DNA of 37,009 nucleotides from an uncultured Eisenbergiella sp. GTDB taxonomy: Bacteria > Bacillota > Clostridia > Lachnospirales > Lachnospiraceae. Made by a program: the position numbers and the translations under genes. Below are positions 26,519-33,920 of the stretch, piece after piece; positions within the stretch are counted from its first letter, which is position 1; each line of letters starts with the position of its first letter. The notes under the pieces were generated by a model. It saw only the letters and a list, made by a program, of their open reading frames with translations, was not told the origin of the DNA and searched no databases. The DNA lies in assembly GCA_947630215.1 (NCBI GenBank), contig CANRGX010000024.1, positions 1-37,009 on the forward strand. The letters run 5' to 3'.

Positions 26519-27805
26519 TTATTTTTCAACAGCCTGGCTGACCACAAATTCAGAAGCCTTCTTCACCGCCAGATCCTCCAGGATCTGCTTCTTTCCGTTC
26601 TCGCCCATGATCTCTTTCACCTTATCGGCTTCCATCTGGTACATCTCGGCCATTCTGGCCACCTCGGCCTCATAGTCCTCCTCGGACGCCTCGATGTTTT
26701 CTGCGGCCACAACCGCCTCCAGCACCAGTCTGGACTTGATCCTGCGCTCCGCCTGCGGCTTCATCTGTTCTACCATACTCTCATAGGTCTGTCCGGTGAA
26801 CTGGAAGTACTGATCCATGGTCAGACCCTGCATCTGCATCCGCTGCGCAAAGTCATCCACCATCTGACGCTGCTGTGTCTCCACCATGGCGTCCGGAATT
26901 TCCATCTTCGCGTCCGCGATAATGGCGTCGATAACCGCGTCCTCTTTGGCGTTTTTGGCTTCTTCCGTCTTCTTTTCTTCCAGTTTCTTACGGATATCCG
27001 CTTTATATTCCTCCAGCGTGTCAAATTCGGAAACCTCTCCCGCGAACTCATCGTCCAGCTCAGGAAGCTGCTTCTCCTTGATTTCCTTGATCACGACCTG
27101 AAAGACGGCAGGCTTGCCCGCCAGCTCCTTGGCCTGATAATCTTCGGGGAACGTCACGTTCACCTCGCAGGTATCCCCTGCATTCCTGCCGATGAGCTGT
27201 TCTTCAAAGGTATCGATGAAGGAATGGGAACCGATGGTCAGGCTGTAGTTCTCTCCCTTGCCGCCCTCAAATGCGACGCCGTCCACAAAGCCCTCAAAGT
27301 CGATGACCGCAACATCGCCGTCTGCGACGGGACGTCCTTCCACCGTGATCATCCGGGCATTGTTCTCCTGCTGTCTCTTTAAGTCTTCCTCGATCTCCTC
27401 ATCCGTCACGCTGATCTGGGCCTTTTCCACCTCGATACCCTTGTATGCGCCCAGCGTCACTTCCGGCTTGAGCGCCACCTCCGCCGAAAAGATAAAGGGC
27501 TTGCCTTCCCCGATCTGCACCACATCTATCTTGGGCGAGGACACGATGGTTTCCGTGCATTCCTCCAGCGCCTTTTCGTAGGCGTCCGGAATGAGGGAGT
27601 TGGCCGCGTCCTCATAAAAAACGCCCGCGCCGTACATCTTTTCGATCATCTTCATGGGCACCTTGCCCTTACGGAAACCGGGCACGTTAAAGCGGTTTTT
27701 ATTCTTCCGGTATGCTTCCTCCATCGCTTTGGCAAAATCCTCTGCGGAAACTTCAATGGTCAGCTTCGCCATGTTTTTTTCAAGCTTTTCAACCTGTAAA
27801 CTCAT
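26519..27805 (-). CDS. tig: Trigger factor, ribosome-associated chaperone
   Basis: Binds nascent chains at the ribosome exit tunnel and has prolyl isomerase activity. The 428-aa protein starts MSLQVEKLEKNMAKLTIEV. The ribosome-binding signature is NVPGFRKGKVPMKMIE (about residues 38-53), the FKBP-like domain contains VAVIDFEGFVDGVAFEGG, and the acidic, helical C-terminal domain ends with the chaperone arms. GAGGAGG lies 7 nt before the ATG. It leads the tig-clpP-clpX-lon cluster and has its own promoter upstream. Confidence 0.97.
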   Translation of the reverse strand: MSLQVEKLEKNMAKLTIEVSAEDFAKAMEEAYRKNKNRFNVPGFRKGKVPMKMIEKMYGAGVFYEDAANSLIPDAYEKALEECTETIVSSPKIDVVQIGEGKPFIFSAEVALKPEVTLGAYKGIEVEKAQISVTDEEIEEDLKRQQENNARMITVEGRPVADGDVAVIDFEGFVDGVAFEGGKGENYSLTIGSHSFIDTFEEQLIGRNAGDTCEVNVTFPEDYQAKELAGKPAVFQVVIKEIKEKQLPELDDEFAGEVSEFDTLEEYKADIRKKLEEKKTEEAKNAKEDAVIDAIIADAKMEIPDAMVETQQRQMVDDFAQRMQMQGLTMDQYFQFTGQTYESMVEQMKPQAERRIKSRLVLEAVVAAENIEASEEDYEAEVARMAEMYQMEADKVKEIMGENGKKQILEDLAVKKASEFVVSQAVEK

Positions 27806-27879
27806 TTTTATTCCTCCTCGTATTTCTTCCCATACGCCCGCGCAGGGCGGCAAAAGGGCGTACCCACAGTCATTGTACG

Positions 27880-27888
27880 ATTATAGCA
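27880..27888 (-). promoter_or_regulatory. Extended -10 promoter of tig
   Basis: Minus-strand TGCTATAAT (TATAAT at 27880-27885, TG one base upstream) lies about 75 nt before the tig ATG. The expected -35 region reads TGGAAT, a poor match, compensated by the extended -10. The rest of the 27806-28003 gap is AT-rich and shows no ORF. Confidence 0.6.
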
Positions 27889-28003
27889 TACCTATTTTAA
27901 AAATTCCAGTGTTTTTCTATTTCTTTCCTATTCTTCTTCACGGCACGCCGTTTTACACCGCCGCTGCCGCAAATGCCATCTTTCTCATTTGCCATTAACT
28001 ACC

Positions 28004-28033
28004 ATAATAATAAAAAAATCGACGTGCATACTA
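28004..28033 (+). promoter_or_regulatory. Candidate SigG promoter of the SASP gene
   Basis: CATACTA (28027-28033) equals the SigG -10 consensus. ATAATA (28004-28009), 17 nt upstream, matches the last four bases of the TGAATA -35. SigG is the forespore factor for ssp genes in Bacillus. The predicted start is near 28040, leaving a leader of about 140 nt. Confidence 0.65.
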
Positions 28034-28039
28034 AGACCA

Positions 28040-28171
28040 AGATAAGTCACGACGAAGCGCGAACCGGTTATGGGCGTCTGCAGAGCCGCAGTAGAAGGTA
28101 AGCGCAGGTCGGCGCGCTTATCTGCGGCACAGGCCAACCGGCTGTGACGAAAAAAAACGTAAGTTTGGAGG
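28040..28171 (+). ncRNA. Candidate structured 5' leader of the SASP mRNA
   Basis: Several complementary segments are nested or sequential: TAAGCGC (28099-28105) with GCGCTTA (28114-28120); GCCGCAG (28085-28091) with CTGCGGC (28122-28128); CCGGTT (28064-28069) with AACCGG (28136-28141); GTCAC (28046-28050) with GTGAC (28144-28148). A rival hairpin uses CACAG (28128-28132) and CTGTG (28142-28146), so the outer pairings and this hairpin exclude each other. GGAGGTG follows at 28167. I do not recognise a known riboswitch or ribozyme. It could also be only an mRNA-stabilising structure. Confidence 0.5.
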
Positions 28172-28180
28172 TGAATGACA

Positions 28181-28387
28181 ATGGCAAATTCTTCTAGGAC
28201 CAATAGAGTGGAGGTTCCCGAGGCGAAGGCCGCTCTGGACAAGTTCAAGACCGAGATCGCTTCTGAGCTGGGCGTGAACCTGAAGGAAGGTTACAACGGT
28301 GACCTGACTTCCAAGGAGGCCGGTTCCATCGGCGGCGAAATGGTTCGCCGTATGATCAAGAAGCAGGAAGAGGAAATGAACAAATAA
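28181..28387 (+). CDS. Small acid-soluble spore protein, alpha/beta type
   Basis: Coats and protects spore DNA against UV and chemicals and is an amino-acid store on germination. The 68-aa protein starts MANSSRTNRVEVPEAKAAL. The GPR recognition site is KTEIASELGV, and the second conserved block reads GYNGDLTSKEAGSIGGEMVRRM, both diagnostic. GGAGG ends 9 nt before the ATG at 28181; an ATG 6 nt upstream has only 3 nt spacing. It is a single-gene unit with a SigG-type promoter and a downstream terminator. Its protease gene gpr lies at 11296. Confidence 0.96.
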   Translation: MANSSRTNRVEVPEAKAALDKFKTEIASELGVNLKEGYNGDLTSKEAGSIGGEMVRRMIKKQEEEMNK

Positions 28388-28398
28388 CCTCTGCAAAA

Positions 28399-28430
28399 AA
28401 ACGGACGGCTCTCTTTATAAAGGGCCGTTT
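28399..28430 (+). terminator. Hairpin directly after the SASP gene
   Basis: ACGGC (28405-28409) pairs with GCCGT (28424-28428), and the inner CTTT with AAAG; AAACGG and CCGTTT offer an alternative register. Only two to three Ts follow, so alone it is a weak terminator, but it comes directly before the stronger one at 28443. Confidence 0.45.
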
Positions 28431-28442
28431 GCCAAGAAGGGA

Positions 28443-28470
28443 GGCTGCCGCATAGCGGCAGCCCCTTTTT
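28443..28470 (+). terminator. Intrinsic terminator downstream of the SASP gene
   Basis: GGCTGCCGC (28443-28451) pairs perfectly with GCGGCAGCC (28455-28463) around ATA, followed by CC and TTTTT. It lies between the SASP gene and the convergent CBS-domain gene. On the minus strand the following bases are only partly T-rich. Confidence 0.8.
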
Positions 28471-28512
28471 GACGTCCGGGCGGATCCGCGCTGGCGCATC
28501 CCCCGGCCCGGT

Positions 28513-28938
28513 TCACGCCGTTGGAGAGGCCTTCCGCTCCCTGTGTTCTTCCGCCAGCCGGTGAATGACATCCCGGCGGGTCACAATCCCGATGAACACG
28601 CACTCATCGTCCACCACGGGCACAAAATTCTGCACGGTCACCTTTTCCAGCAGCCCTTCTATATCCTCGTTGACATGAACGGGCTTGTTGTCATGGGCAC
28701 GCTTTAACTCCATCACCGGAATGTCTTCCATTTTGCGCAGGCTGGGAAAATTCATCCGCTTTAAGCCCCACAGCACATCGCCGTCCGTAATCGTCCCAAT
28801 ATATTTGCCGTCTGCGGAAAGCAGGGGGACGGCGGCGTAGCCGTGATGCTCCATCTTTTCCAGCGCCTGCCTGAGCGTATCATCCGCAGAGACATACGCC
28901 ACCTCCCGCTTAGGGGTCAGAAAAAATAATATATTCAT
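28513..28938 (-). CDS. CBS-domain pair protein
   Basis: The 141-aa protein is made of two CBS motifs (about residues 8-60 and 72-130) and almost nothing else: TLRQALEKMEHHGYAAVPLL...GTITDGDVLW in the first, and VPVVDDECVFIGIVTRRDVI in the second. Such pairs bind adenosine nucleotides or SAM and report energy state, usually to a partner protein. It begins 14 nt after the DJ-1 family gene stop, so both may share a transcript. GAAAGAG before the ATG is a weak ribosome binding site. The partner is unknown. Confidence 0.88.
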   Translation of the reverse strand: MNILFFLTPKREVAYVSADDTLRQALEKMEHHGYAAVPLLSADGKYIGTITDGDVLWGLKRMNFPSLRKMEDIPVMELKRAHDNKPVHVNEDIEGLLEKVTVQNFVPVVDDECVFIGIVTRRDVIHRLAEEHRERKASPTA

Positions 28939-28952
28939 CTCTTTCGTTCATA

Positions 28953-29504
28953 CTACCTTTCATATACTATCTGCTGTGCCAGCCGCACCGCGTCCTGTTT
29001 TGACAACAACTGCTCCACTATTTCCAGTCCGAAGTCCACAGCGCATCCCATTCCCCGGCCCGTGATCACATTTCCATCCGTCTGAGCCGGGCTGTTCGTC
29101 ACTTCGGCCCCTTCCAGATGGGAGGCAAAGGAAGGATAACAGGTGGCCTTTCTTCCTTTTAATATGCCGCGGTGACCGAAAATGGACGGCGCGGCGCAGA
29201 TAGCTGCGATCCATTTGCCCGCCGCATAAAACCGATCCACCTGCTCCATCAGCGCATCGCACGCCTCCAGGTTTTCCGTGCCTGCTTTCCCCCCGGGCAG
29301 AACCAGCATATCGAAGGTCTCAAAGTCCACCTCTTTGAGCTTTGCGTCCATCCTGACATCAATTCCGTGGGAACCCGTCACAAATTCCGTATCGTCCACC
29401 GAAACCATCGTCACGCCGATCCCTGCGCGCCTGCACAGATCCACCACCGTCAGCGCCTCTATCTCCTCGTAGCCTGCTGCAAAAAAAACGCCTATCTTCG
29501 CCAT
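28953..29504 (-). CDS. DJ-1/PfpI family protein
   Basis: The DJ-1 family (YajL, ThiJ-like) includes chaperones and proposed deglycases that respond to oxidative or carbonyl stress. The 183-aa protein has the conserved acidic loop GYEEIEALT (residues 11-19), VLPGGKAGTENL, and the nucleophile elbow AAICAAPSIFG with Cys103. AAAGGAG lies 7 nt before the ATG. It precedes the CBS-pair gene by 14 nt. The size and motifs fit the DJ-1 rather than the PfpI protease subgroup. The real substrate is unknown. Confidence 0.9.
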   Translation of the reverse strand: MAKIGVFFAAGYEEIEALTVVDLCRRAGIGVTMVSVDDTEFVTGSHGIDVRMDAKLKEVDFETFDMLVLPGGKAGTENLEACDALMEQVDRFYAAGKWIAAICAAPSIFGHRGILKGRKATCYPSFASHLEGAEVTNSPAQTDGNVITGRGMGCAVDFGLEIVEQLLSKQDAVRLAQQIVYER

Positions 29505-29634
29505 ATTTGGCTCCTTTCCCCTCTCTGCCTGCCTTCCATCGGCCGCGGTATAAGTCCGGCCTTTTTCCTTTCTTTTATCATATCAGATAACGGACATACA
29601 GAAAAGATACAAAATATGAATTATTTCTAAATAT

Positions 29635-29664
29635 TTGGAAAATTTGGATATAATATGATACAAT
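29635..29664 (+). promoter_or_regulatory. Candidate SigA promoter of the CYTH gene
   Basis: TTGGAA (29635-29640), an 18-nt spacer, then TACAAT (29659-29664). A second TATAAT (29649-29654) overlaps without a good -35. The stretch 29630-29644 also matches the CodY consensus at 12 of 15, which may be chance in such AT-rich DNA. The rest of the 29505-29737 gap shows no gene. Confidence 0.45.
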
Positions 29665-29698
29665 TAGCACAAAGAATAAGAAAGAAGGAGAAAGTATC

Positions 29699-29723
29699 GG
29701 ACGGCCCGCTGCGCGCGCCGTCC
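29699..29723 (+). other. Hairpin in the CYTH gene leader
   Basis: GGACGGC (29699-29705) pairs with GCCGTCC (29717-29723) around an 11-nt loop. It lies between a good AAGGAG (29685-29690), which has no start codon at the right distance, and the ATG at 29738. Confidence 0.5.
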
Positions 29724-29737
29724 CTTCGCCCGGAAAA

Positions 29738-30193
29738 ATGGAAATCGAACGGAAATTTACCGTAAAGAAACTGCCTGAGAATCTGAATGGTTTTCCCTGC
29801 CGCTGCATTGAGCAGGCCTACTTAAACGTGGATCCGGTGATACGGATCCGCCGGCAGGACGATACGTACTTTCTGACCTACAAAGGCAGCGGCCTGCTGG
29901 CCCGCGAGGAATACAACCTTCCCTTAAACGCCGCCGCCTACGCCCATCTGCTCTCCAAGGCGGACGGCAATATCATCTCCAAAAAACGCTTCCTGATCCC
30001 GTTTGGGCCCTATACCATCGAACTGGATATCTTCGACGCTCCCTTCGCGCCGCTTATCATCGCGGAAGTGGAATTTCCCAATCTGGAGGAGGCGGACGCC
30101 TTTGTCCCGCCTGCCTGGTTTGATCGGGACGTAACACAGGATCCGGCCTACCACAACTCCAATTTGAGCCGCCGCAAATGCGGAGGAAAATGA
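29738..30193 (+). CDS. CYTH-domain triphosphate tunnel metalloenzyme
   Basis: Family of inorganic triphosphatases and adenylate or thiamine-triphosphate enzymes; bacterial single-domain members mostly hydrolyse inorganic triphosphate. In the 151-aa protein the ExExK signature is MEIERKF (Glu2, Glu4, Lys6), followed by VIRIRR (Arg36 to Arg39), TYKG (Lys49), KKRF (82-85), Glu95/Asp97 and AEVEF (Glu110, Glu112), all tunnel residues. The C-terminal DVTQDPAYHNSNLSRR is common in clostridial members. GGAAAA before the ATG is a weak site. It is alone on the plus strand, convergent with glgP. Confidence 0.88.
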   Translation: MEIERKFTVKKLPENLNGFPCRCIEQAYLNVDPVIRIRRQDDTYFLTYKGSGLLAREEYNLPLNAAAYAHLLSKADGNIISKKRFLIPFGPYTIELDIFDAPFAPLIIAEVEFPNLEEADAFVPPAWFDRDVTQDPAYHNSNLSRRKCGGK

Positions 30194-30214
30194 TCGCCGC
30201 TGGTATGTTCCGGG

Positions 30215-30239
30215 CGGGAGCCCGCAAGGAGAGCTCCCG
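30215..30239. other. Hairpin between convergent CYTH and glgP genes
   Basis: CGGGAGC (30215-30221) pairs with GCTCCCG (30233-30239) around an 11-nt loop. Neither strand has a T-run after it, so it may protect the mRNA 3' ends or terminate weakly. Confidence 0.35.
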
Positions 30240-32555
30240 TCATTCCAGCTTCCAGATATCCCGGTTGTATTCCGCCACTGTGCGGTCGGAGGAAAAGAAG
30301 CCCGCTTCCGCCACATTGACCAACATCATGCGCCGCCATTTTTCCCGGTCCTCATAGTCTGTAAGCATCCGATCCTTTACGGCGATATAATCCTCCAGAT
30401 CCAGCAGCGTCATGTAGCGATCCCGCTCCAGGAGGGTTTCCCGCATCCGTCTCAGATTCTCCTCGTGCCCGACGGCCAGCGCCTGCCTGCCCGTGATAAA
30501 GTCCACCGTTTCTCTGACAGCCGCGCTTTTTTCGTAGCGGTCCCAGGGCGCATAGTCCCCTCTTTTTTCCCTCTCGCAAACCTGTTCGCAGGTCTGTCCG
30601 AACAGATAAATATTTTCCTCCCCCACCAGCCGGTATATCTCTGCGGTGGAACCGTCCAGGGTGCCCAGCGTAACGGCTCCGTTGAGCATCAGCTTCATGT
30701 TCGCCGTGCCGGAAGCCTCCTTGGAGGCCAGGGAAATCTGCTCCGAAATATCGCAGGCGGGAATCAGCTTTTCCGCATAACTGACATTATAGTTGCGCAC
30801 CATGACCACCTTCATGAAATCCTTCACGTCCGGATCATGATTCACAATTTCCTGCAAAACCAAAATCAAATGAATAATATCCTGCGCTTCCACATAGGCG
30901 GTCGAAGCCTTTCCGCCAAATAAAAAGGTCAGCGGACGGGCCGGTCTTTTTCCGCCCTTGATTTCCAGATACTTGTGAATGATGTAAAGGGCGTTCAGCT
31001 GCTGTCTCTTGTATTCGTGTATGGGCTTGATCTGAATGTCGAAGACGGAAGCCGGATCGATCCTTTCCTTTTCCCGTTCCAGCACGCAGGCCGCCAGTTC
31101 TTCCTTCTTTTTTTGCTTCACGATCTCCAGCGCCGGCAGAAACGCCGCCAGCTGCTCGTCGGAAAGCTCCCGCAGTTTTTTCAGTTCCCCTGCGTCCGTC
31201 CGGTATCCTTTTCCGATGGTGTCATCGATCAGCGCCGCCAGTTCCCGGTTACAGCATAACAGCCAGCGCCGAAAGCTGATACCGTTTGTCTTATTGTTGA
31301 ATTTTTGGGGATATATCTGATAAAAAGCGCGGAGCTGCTCCTGCTTTATCAGTTCCGTGTGGATCGCAGCCGGGCCGTTGACGGAAAAACCGTAGTGGAT
31401 GGCCAGGTTTGCCATATGGACAAAGCCATTTTCGTCGATAATCTGCACCGCAGGATCGGCATACCGCGCCGCCACCCGATCCGACAGGGCACAGAGAATG
31501 GGCACCAACTGGGGGACGGCCTTTTTCAGCCACTCCATGGGCCATTTTTCCGGCGTCTCTACCAGAATGGTATGGTTGGTATAGGCGCAGGTCCTCTGCA
31601 CCACCTCTGCGGCCTCGTCCAGCGTAAAGGCCTTCTTTTCAATCAAAATACGGATCAGCTCCGGGATGACCAGGGCCGGATGGGTGTCGTTGATCTGGAT
31701 GACCGCATAATCGTACATCCGGCGCAGATCATACTGGCGCTCTTTCATTTCCTGCAAAATGAACTGAGCCGCCGTACTGGCCATGAAATACTGCTGATAG
31801 ACCCGCAGCAGCTGTCCCGCCTCGTCGGAATCGTCCGGATACAAAAAGAGCGTCAGATTTCTTTCGATATCGGTCTTGTCAAAACGGATGCCCTCTTGCA
31901 CCAGGGTTTCGTCCACGCCTTCCACATCGAACAGATGCAGCCGGTTCACGCCGTTTTTATACCCGATCACGTCTATGTCGTACATCTTTGCCATTACGGT
32001 CCGATCCCCAAAGCATACCGGGAAACGCACATCCGTTTTATCCAGCCAGGAAGGCTGGCGGATCCAGCCGTCCTTTTGGGCGCACTGCAGATGATCCGCA
32101 AACTCCTGCCGGAACAGGCCGAAATGATAATTCAGACCAATCCCTGCGCCGGGCAGTCCGAGGCTCGCCATGGAATCCAAAAAACAGGCCGCCAGACGGC
32201 CCAGCCCTCCGCCGCCCAGGGACGGCTCCGGCTCCCGTTCTACAATGGCCGCAAGGGATTTCCCGCTCTTTTGCAGCGCGGTCTCCACCTTTTCGTAGAC
32301 GCCCAGATTGACCAGATTATTGGCAATCAGCCGTCCTACCATAAACTCCGCGGAAAGATAATAAACCTTTTTGGTTCCCTCGTTCGGGACGGTGACATGG
32401 GCCAGCCCTTTGATCAGAGAAAGCAGGGCCTCATAAATCTCCTCGTCCGCCGCCTCCGCCAGGGACTTCTGAAACCGGCGCTGCACCATGTTCTCCAGCT
32501 CCCGGTCCATCCGCTGTCCCAGAATTTCTCTCTGAATGGTTTCCTGCACCTTCAT
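30240..32555 (-). CDS. glgP: Glycogen/alpha-glucan phosphorylase
   Basis: PLP-dependent enzyme that releases glucose 1-phosphate from storage glucan. The 771-aa protein starts MKVQETIQREILGQRM, with GGAGG 6 nt upstream; a GTG 18 nt earlier overlaps the peptidase stop and is less likely. Family markers: VYYLSAEFMVGRLIANN, EPEPSLGGGGLGRLAACFLDS, IQINDTHPALVIPELIR, and the PLP lysine (about Lys621) in KEASGTANMKLMLNGA. The chain is shorter than the about 800-aa enzymes of other bacteria but carries all the core blocks. It overlaps or nearly abuts the peptidase gene upstream. No other glycogen gene is in the window. Confidence 0.95.
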   Translation of the reverse strand: MKVQETIQREILGQRMDRELENMVQRRFQKSLAEAADEEIYEALLSLIKGLAHVTVPNEGTKKVYYLSAEFMVGRLIANNLVNLGVYEKVETALQKSGKSLAAIVEREPEPSLGGGGLGRLAACFLDSMASLGLPGAGIGLNYHFGLFRQEFADHLQCAQKDGWIRQPSWLDKTDVRFPVCFGDRTVMAKMYDIDVIGYKNGVNRLHLFDVEGVDETLVQEGIRFDKTDIERNLTLFLYPDDSDEAGQLLRVYQQYFMASTAAQFILQEMKERQYDLRRMYDYAVIQINDTHPALVIPELIRILIEKKAFTLDEAAEVVQRTCAYTNHTILVETPEKWPMEWLKKAVPQLVPILCALSDRVAARYADPAVQIIDENGFVHMANLAIHYGFSVNGPAAIHTELIKQEQLRAFYQIYPQKFNNKTNGISFRRWLLCCNRELAALIDDTIGKGYRTDAGELKKLRELSDEQLAAFLPALEIVKQKKKEELAACVLEREKERIDPASVFDIQIKPIHEYKRQQLNALYIIHKYLEIKGGKRPARPLTFLFGGKASTAYVEAQDIIHLILVLQEIVNHDPDVKDFMKVVMVRNYNVSYAEKLIPACDISEQISLASKEASGTANMKLMLNGAVTLGTLDGSTAEIYRLVGEENIYLFGQTCEQVCEREKRGDYAPWDRYEKSAAVRETVDFITGRQALAVGHEENLRRMRETLLERDRYMTLLDLEDYIAVKDRMLTDYEDREKWRRMMLVNVAEAGFFSSDRTVAEYNRDIWKLE

Positions 32556-32569
32556 ATCCGGCCTCCGGT

Positions 32570-33703
32570 TCACTCCTCCATCAGCAGCCCTGCTGCGATA
32601 GAAGCACAGCGCACAAGCTCCTGCACGCTGGAAAACTCCTCCGTAGAATGCACCTGGTTCATTCCGCAGGCGAGCACGATTCCCCGTATGCCATGCTGAA
32701 TGAAACAGTTGTTATCGCTGCCGCCCAGGGTAGCGGTCAGGACGCAGGGGATCGCAAGTTCGCTGCATACCCGGCGAAACCGCCGCACCACATTCTCCTG
32801 CTCTCCTACCTTATAAGCCAGCATATGCAGGCGGGAGCTGACCCGTGCTGCCGCCCCGGATTCGGCAGCGGCCCGTTCGCAAATCTCCCGGATCCGCTCC
32901 ATCTGTTCCAGCGCCTTTTCGTGCACATAGCTTCTGATTTCTCCCTCTATGCGCACGGATTCGGGCACGATATTGGTGGCCTTGCCCCCCGATATTTTTC
33001 CAATATTTACGGTGGTATCGCTATCGATCCTGCCCTGCCTAATCTGCGTGATGGCCCGGGCCGCCACCGCAATGGCGTGGATCCCCTGTTCCGGCGCAAA
33101 GCCCGCATGGGCAGCCCTGCCCACAAATTCCACCTCAAAGGAAACGAAGGTGGGCTCCTGCAGGGACGCCTGCCCCACCGGCCCGCTCAAATCCAACACG
33201 TAGGCTTCCTTTGCCTGCAGCCTCTCATACTCGGCCACCGTGCTTCCCTTTCCGTAGGCTTCCTCCGCAACGGGGAAAAGCACCTCTATCCCTCGGTGCG
33301 GCCGCCCGCTCTCCCGGACGGCCCGGATCGCTTCCAGAATGGCAGCGATCCCTGCCACGTCGTCCGCTCCCAGCACCGTATTTCCTTCCGAGGTGATCCG
33401 GCCGTCCCGGTGCACGACGGCCCGTTTTCCGATTCCAGGCTCCACCGTATCCATATGAGCGGAAAGCAGGATGGGCGGCCCTTCCAGCGTACCCGGATAA
33501 GACCCGTACACGTTTCCCGCTTCGCTGCCATACACCTCCGCCGCGCGATCCTCATACACCGCAAAGCCCAGATCCCGCAGCTTCTCCTTCAGCCGATCCG
33601 CCATCCTGCGTTCATGGAAGCTGACCGAATCCAGCGCCGTCAGTTCCTGAAATTCTTCCAGCAGTCGTTTTTCCTTAATTGAAGGATACTTTGTTCGTTC
33701 CAT
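32570..33703 (-). CDS. M20-family metallopeptidase (peptidase T-like)
   Basis: Zinc-dependent exopeptidase with two metal ions. The 377-aa protein shows metal motif LLSAHMDTVEPG, the bridging Asp in LGADDVAGIAAILEA, the catalytic Glu pair in LFPVAEEAYGKGS, a bacterial exopeptidase dimerisation domain (about residues 190-290, with GRAAHAGFAPEQG) and a C-terminal metal His region (NQVHSTEEFSS). Resemblance is to PepT-like M20 enzymes such as YqjE. GAGGGAAAG precedes the ATG. It heads the unit with glgP and has a candidate promoter upstream. The substrate is unknown, probably small peptides. Confidence 0.88.
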   Translation of the reverse strand: MERTKYPSIKEKRLLEEFQELTALDSVSFHERRMADRLKEKLRDLGFAVYEDRAAEVYGSEAGNVYGSYPGTLEGPPILLSAHMDTVEPGIGKRAVVHRDGRITSEGNTVLGADDVAGIAAILEAIRAVRESGRPHRGIEVLFPVAEEAYGKGSTVAEYERLQAKEAYVLDLSGPVGQASLQEPTFVSFEVEFVGRAAHAGFAPEQGIHAIAVAARAITQIRQGRIDSDTTVNIGKISGGKATNIVPESVRIEGEIRSYVHEKALEQMERIREICERAAAESGAAARVSSRLHMLAYKVGEQENVVRRFRRVCSELAIPCVLTATLGGSDNNCFIQHGIRGIVLACGMNQVHSTEEFSSVQELVRCASIAAGLLMEE

Positions 33704-33771
33704 TTCTTTCCCTCTTTATGTTTTCAAAAAATGCCCTCAATAGCAGTTGAACATATGAATGGATACGGAAA

Positions 33772-33800
33772 ATTATAACAAAACCGTCCGCCGTGCGCAA
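33772..33800 (-). promoter_or_regulatory. Candidate promoter of the peptidase-glgP unit
   Basis: Minus-strand TTGCGC (33795-33800), a 17-nt spacer, then TATAAT (33772-33777, perfect). The -35 is weak. It lies between the pfp terminator and the peptidase start, leaving a leader of about 60 nt. Confidence 0.5.
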
Positions 33801-33844
33801 TGGATTTCTTCCATAATAAATGGATTTCTTTGCGTTTTTTGCCT

Positions 33845-33880
33845 TCAAAAAAGGAGGGCGTCTCAAAAGACGTCCTCCTT
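33845..33880 (-). terminator. Intrinsic terminator of pfp
   Basis: On the minus strand a 13-bp stem with one mismatch (arms 33868-33880 and 33851-33863) and a 4-nt loop is followed by a run of Ts. It begins about 40 nt after the pfp stop. The plus strand has only four Ts. Confidence 0.85.
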
Positions 33881-33920
33881 TTCACAGACAGAGACAAGTC
33901 TAAGCGCTCTGTCCGCCCTT

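Noticed and set aside
29630-29644. A 12/15 CodY-like site over the CYTH promoter.
   Set aside because: It lacks the central C-W of the consensus and lies in AT-rich DNA where such matches arise by chance.
33745-33765. A LexA-like sequence (GAACATATGAAT) before the peptidase gene.
   Set aside because: Only one half-site fits; the second half reads GAAT instead of GTTC.
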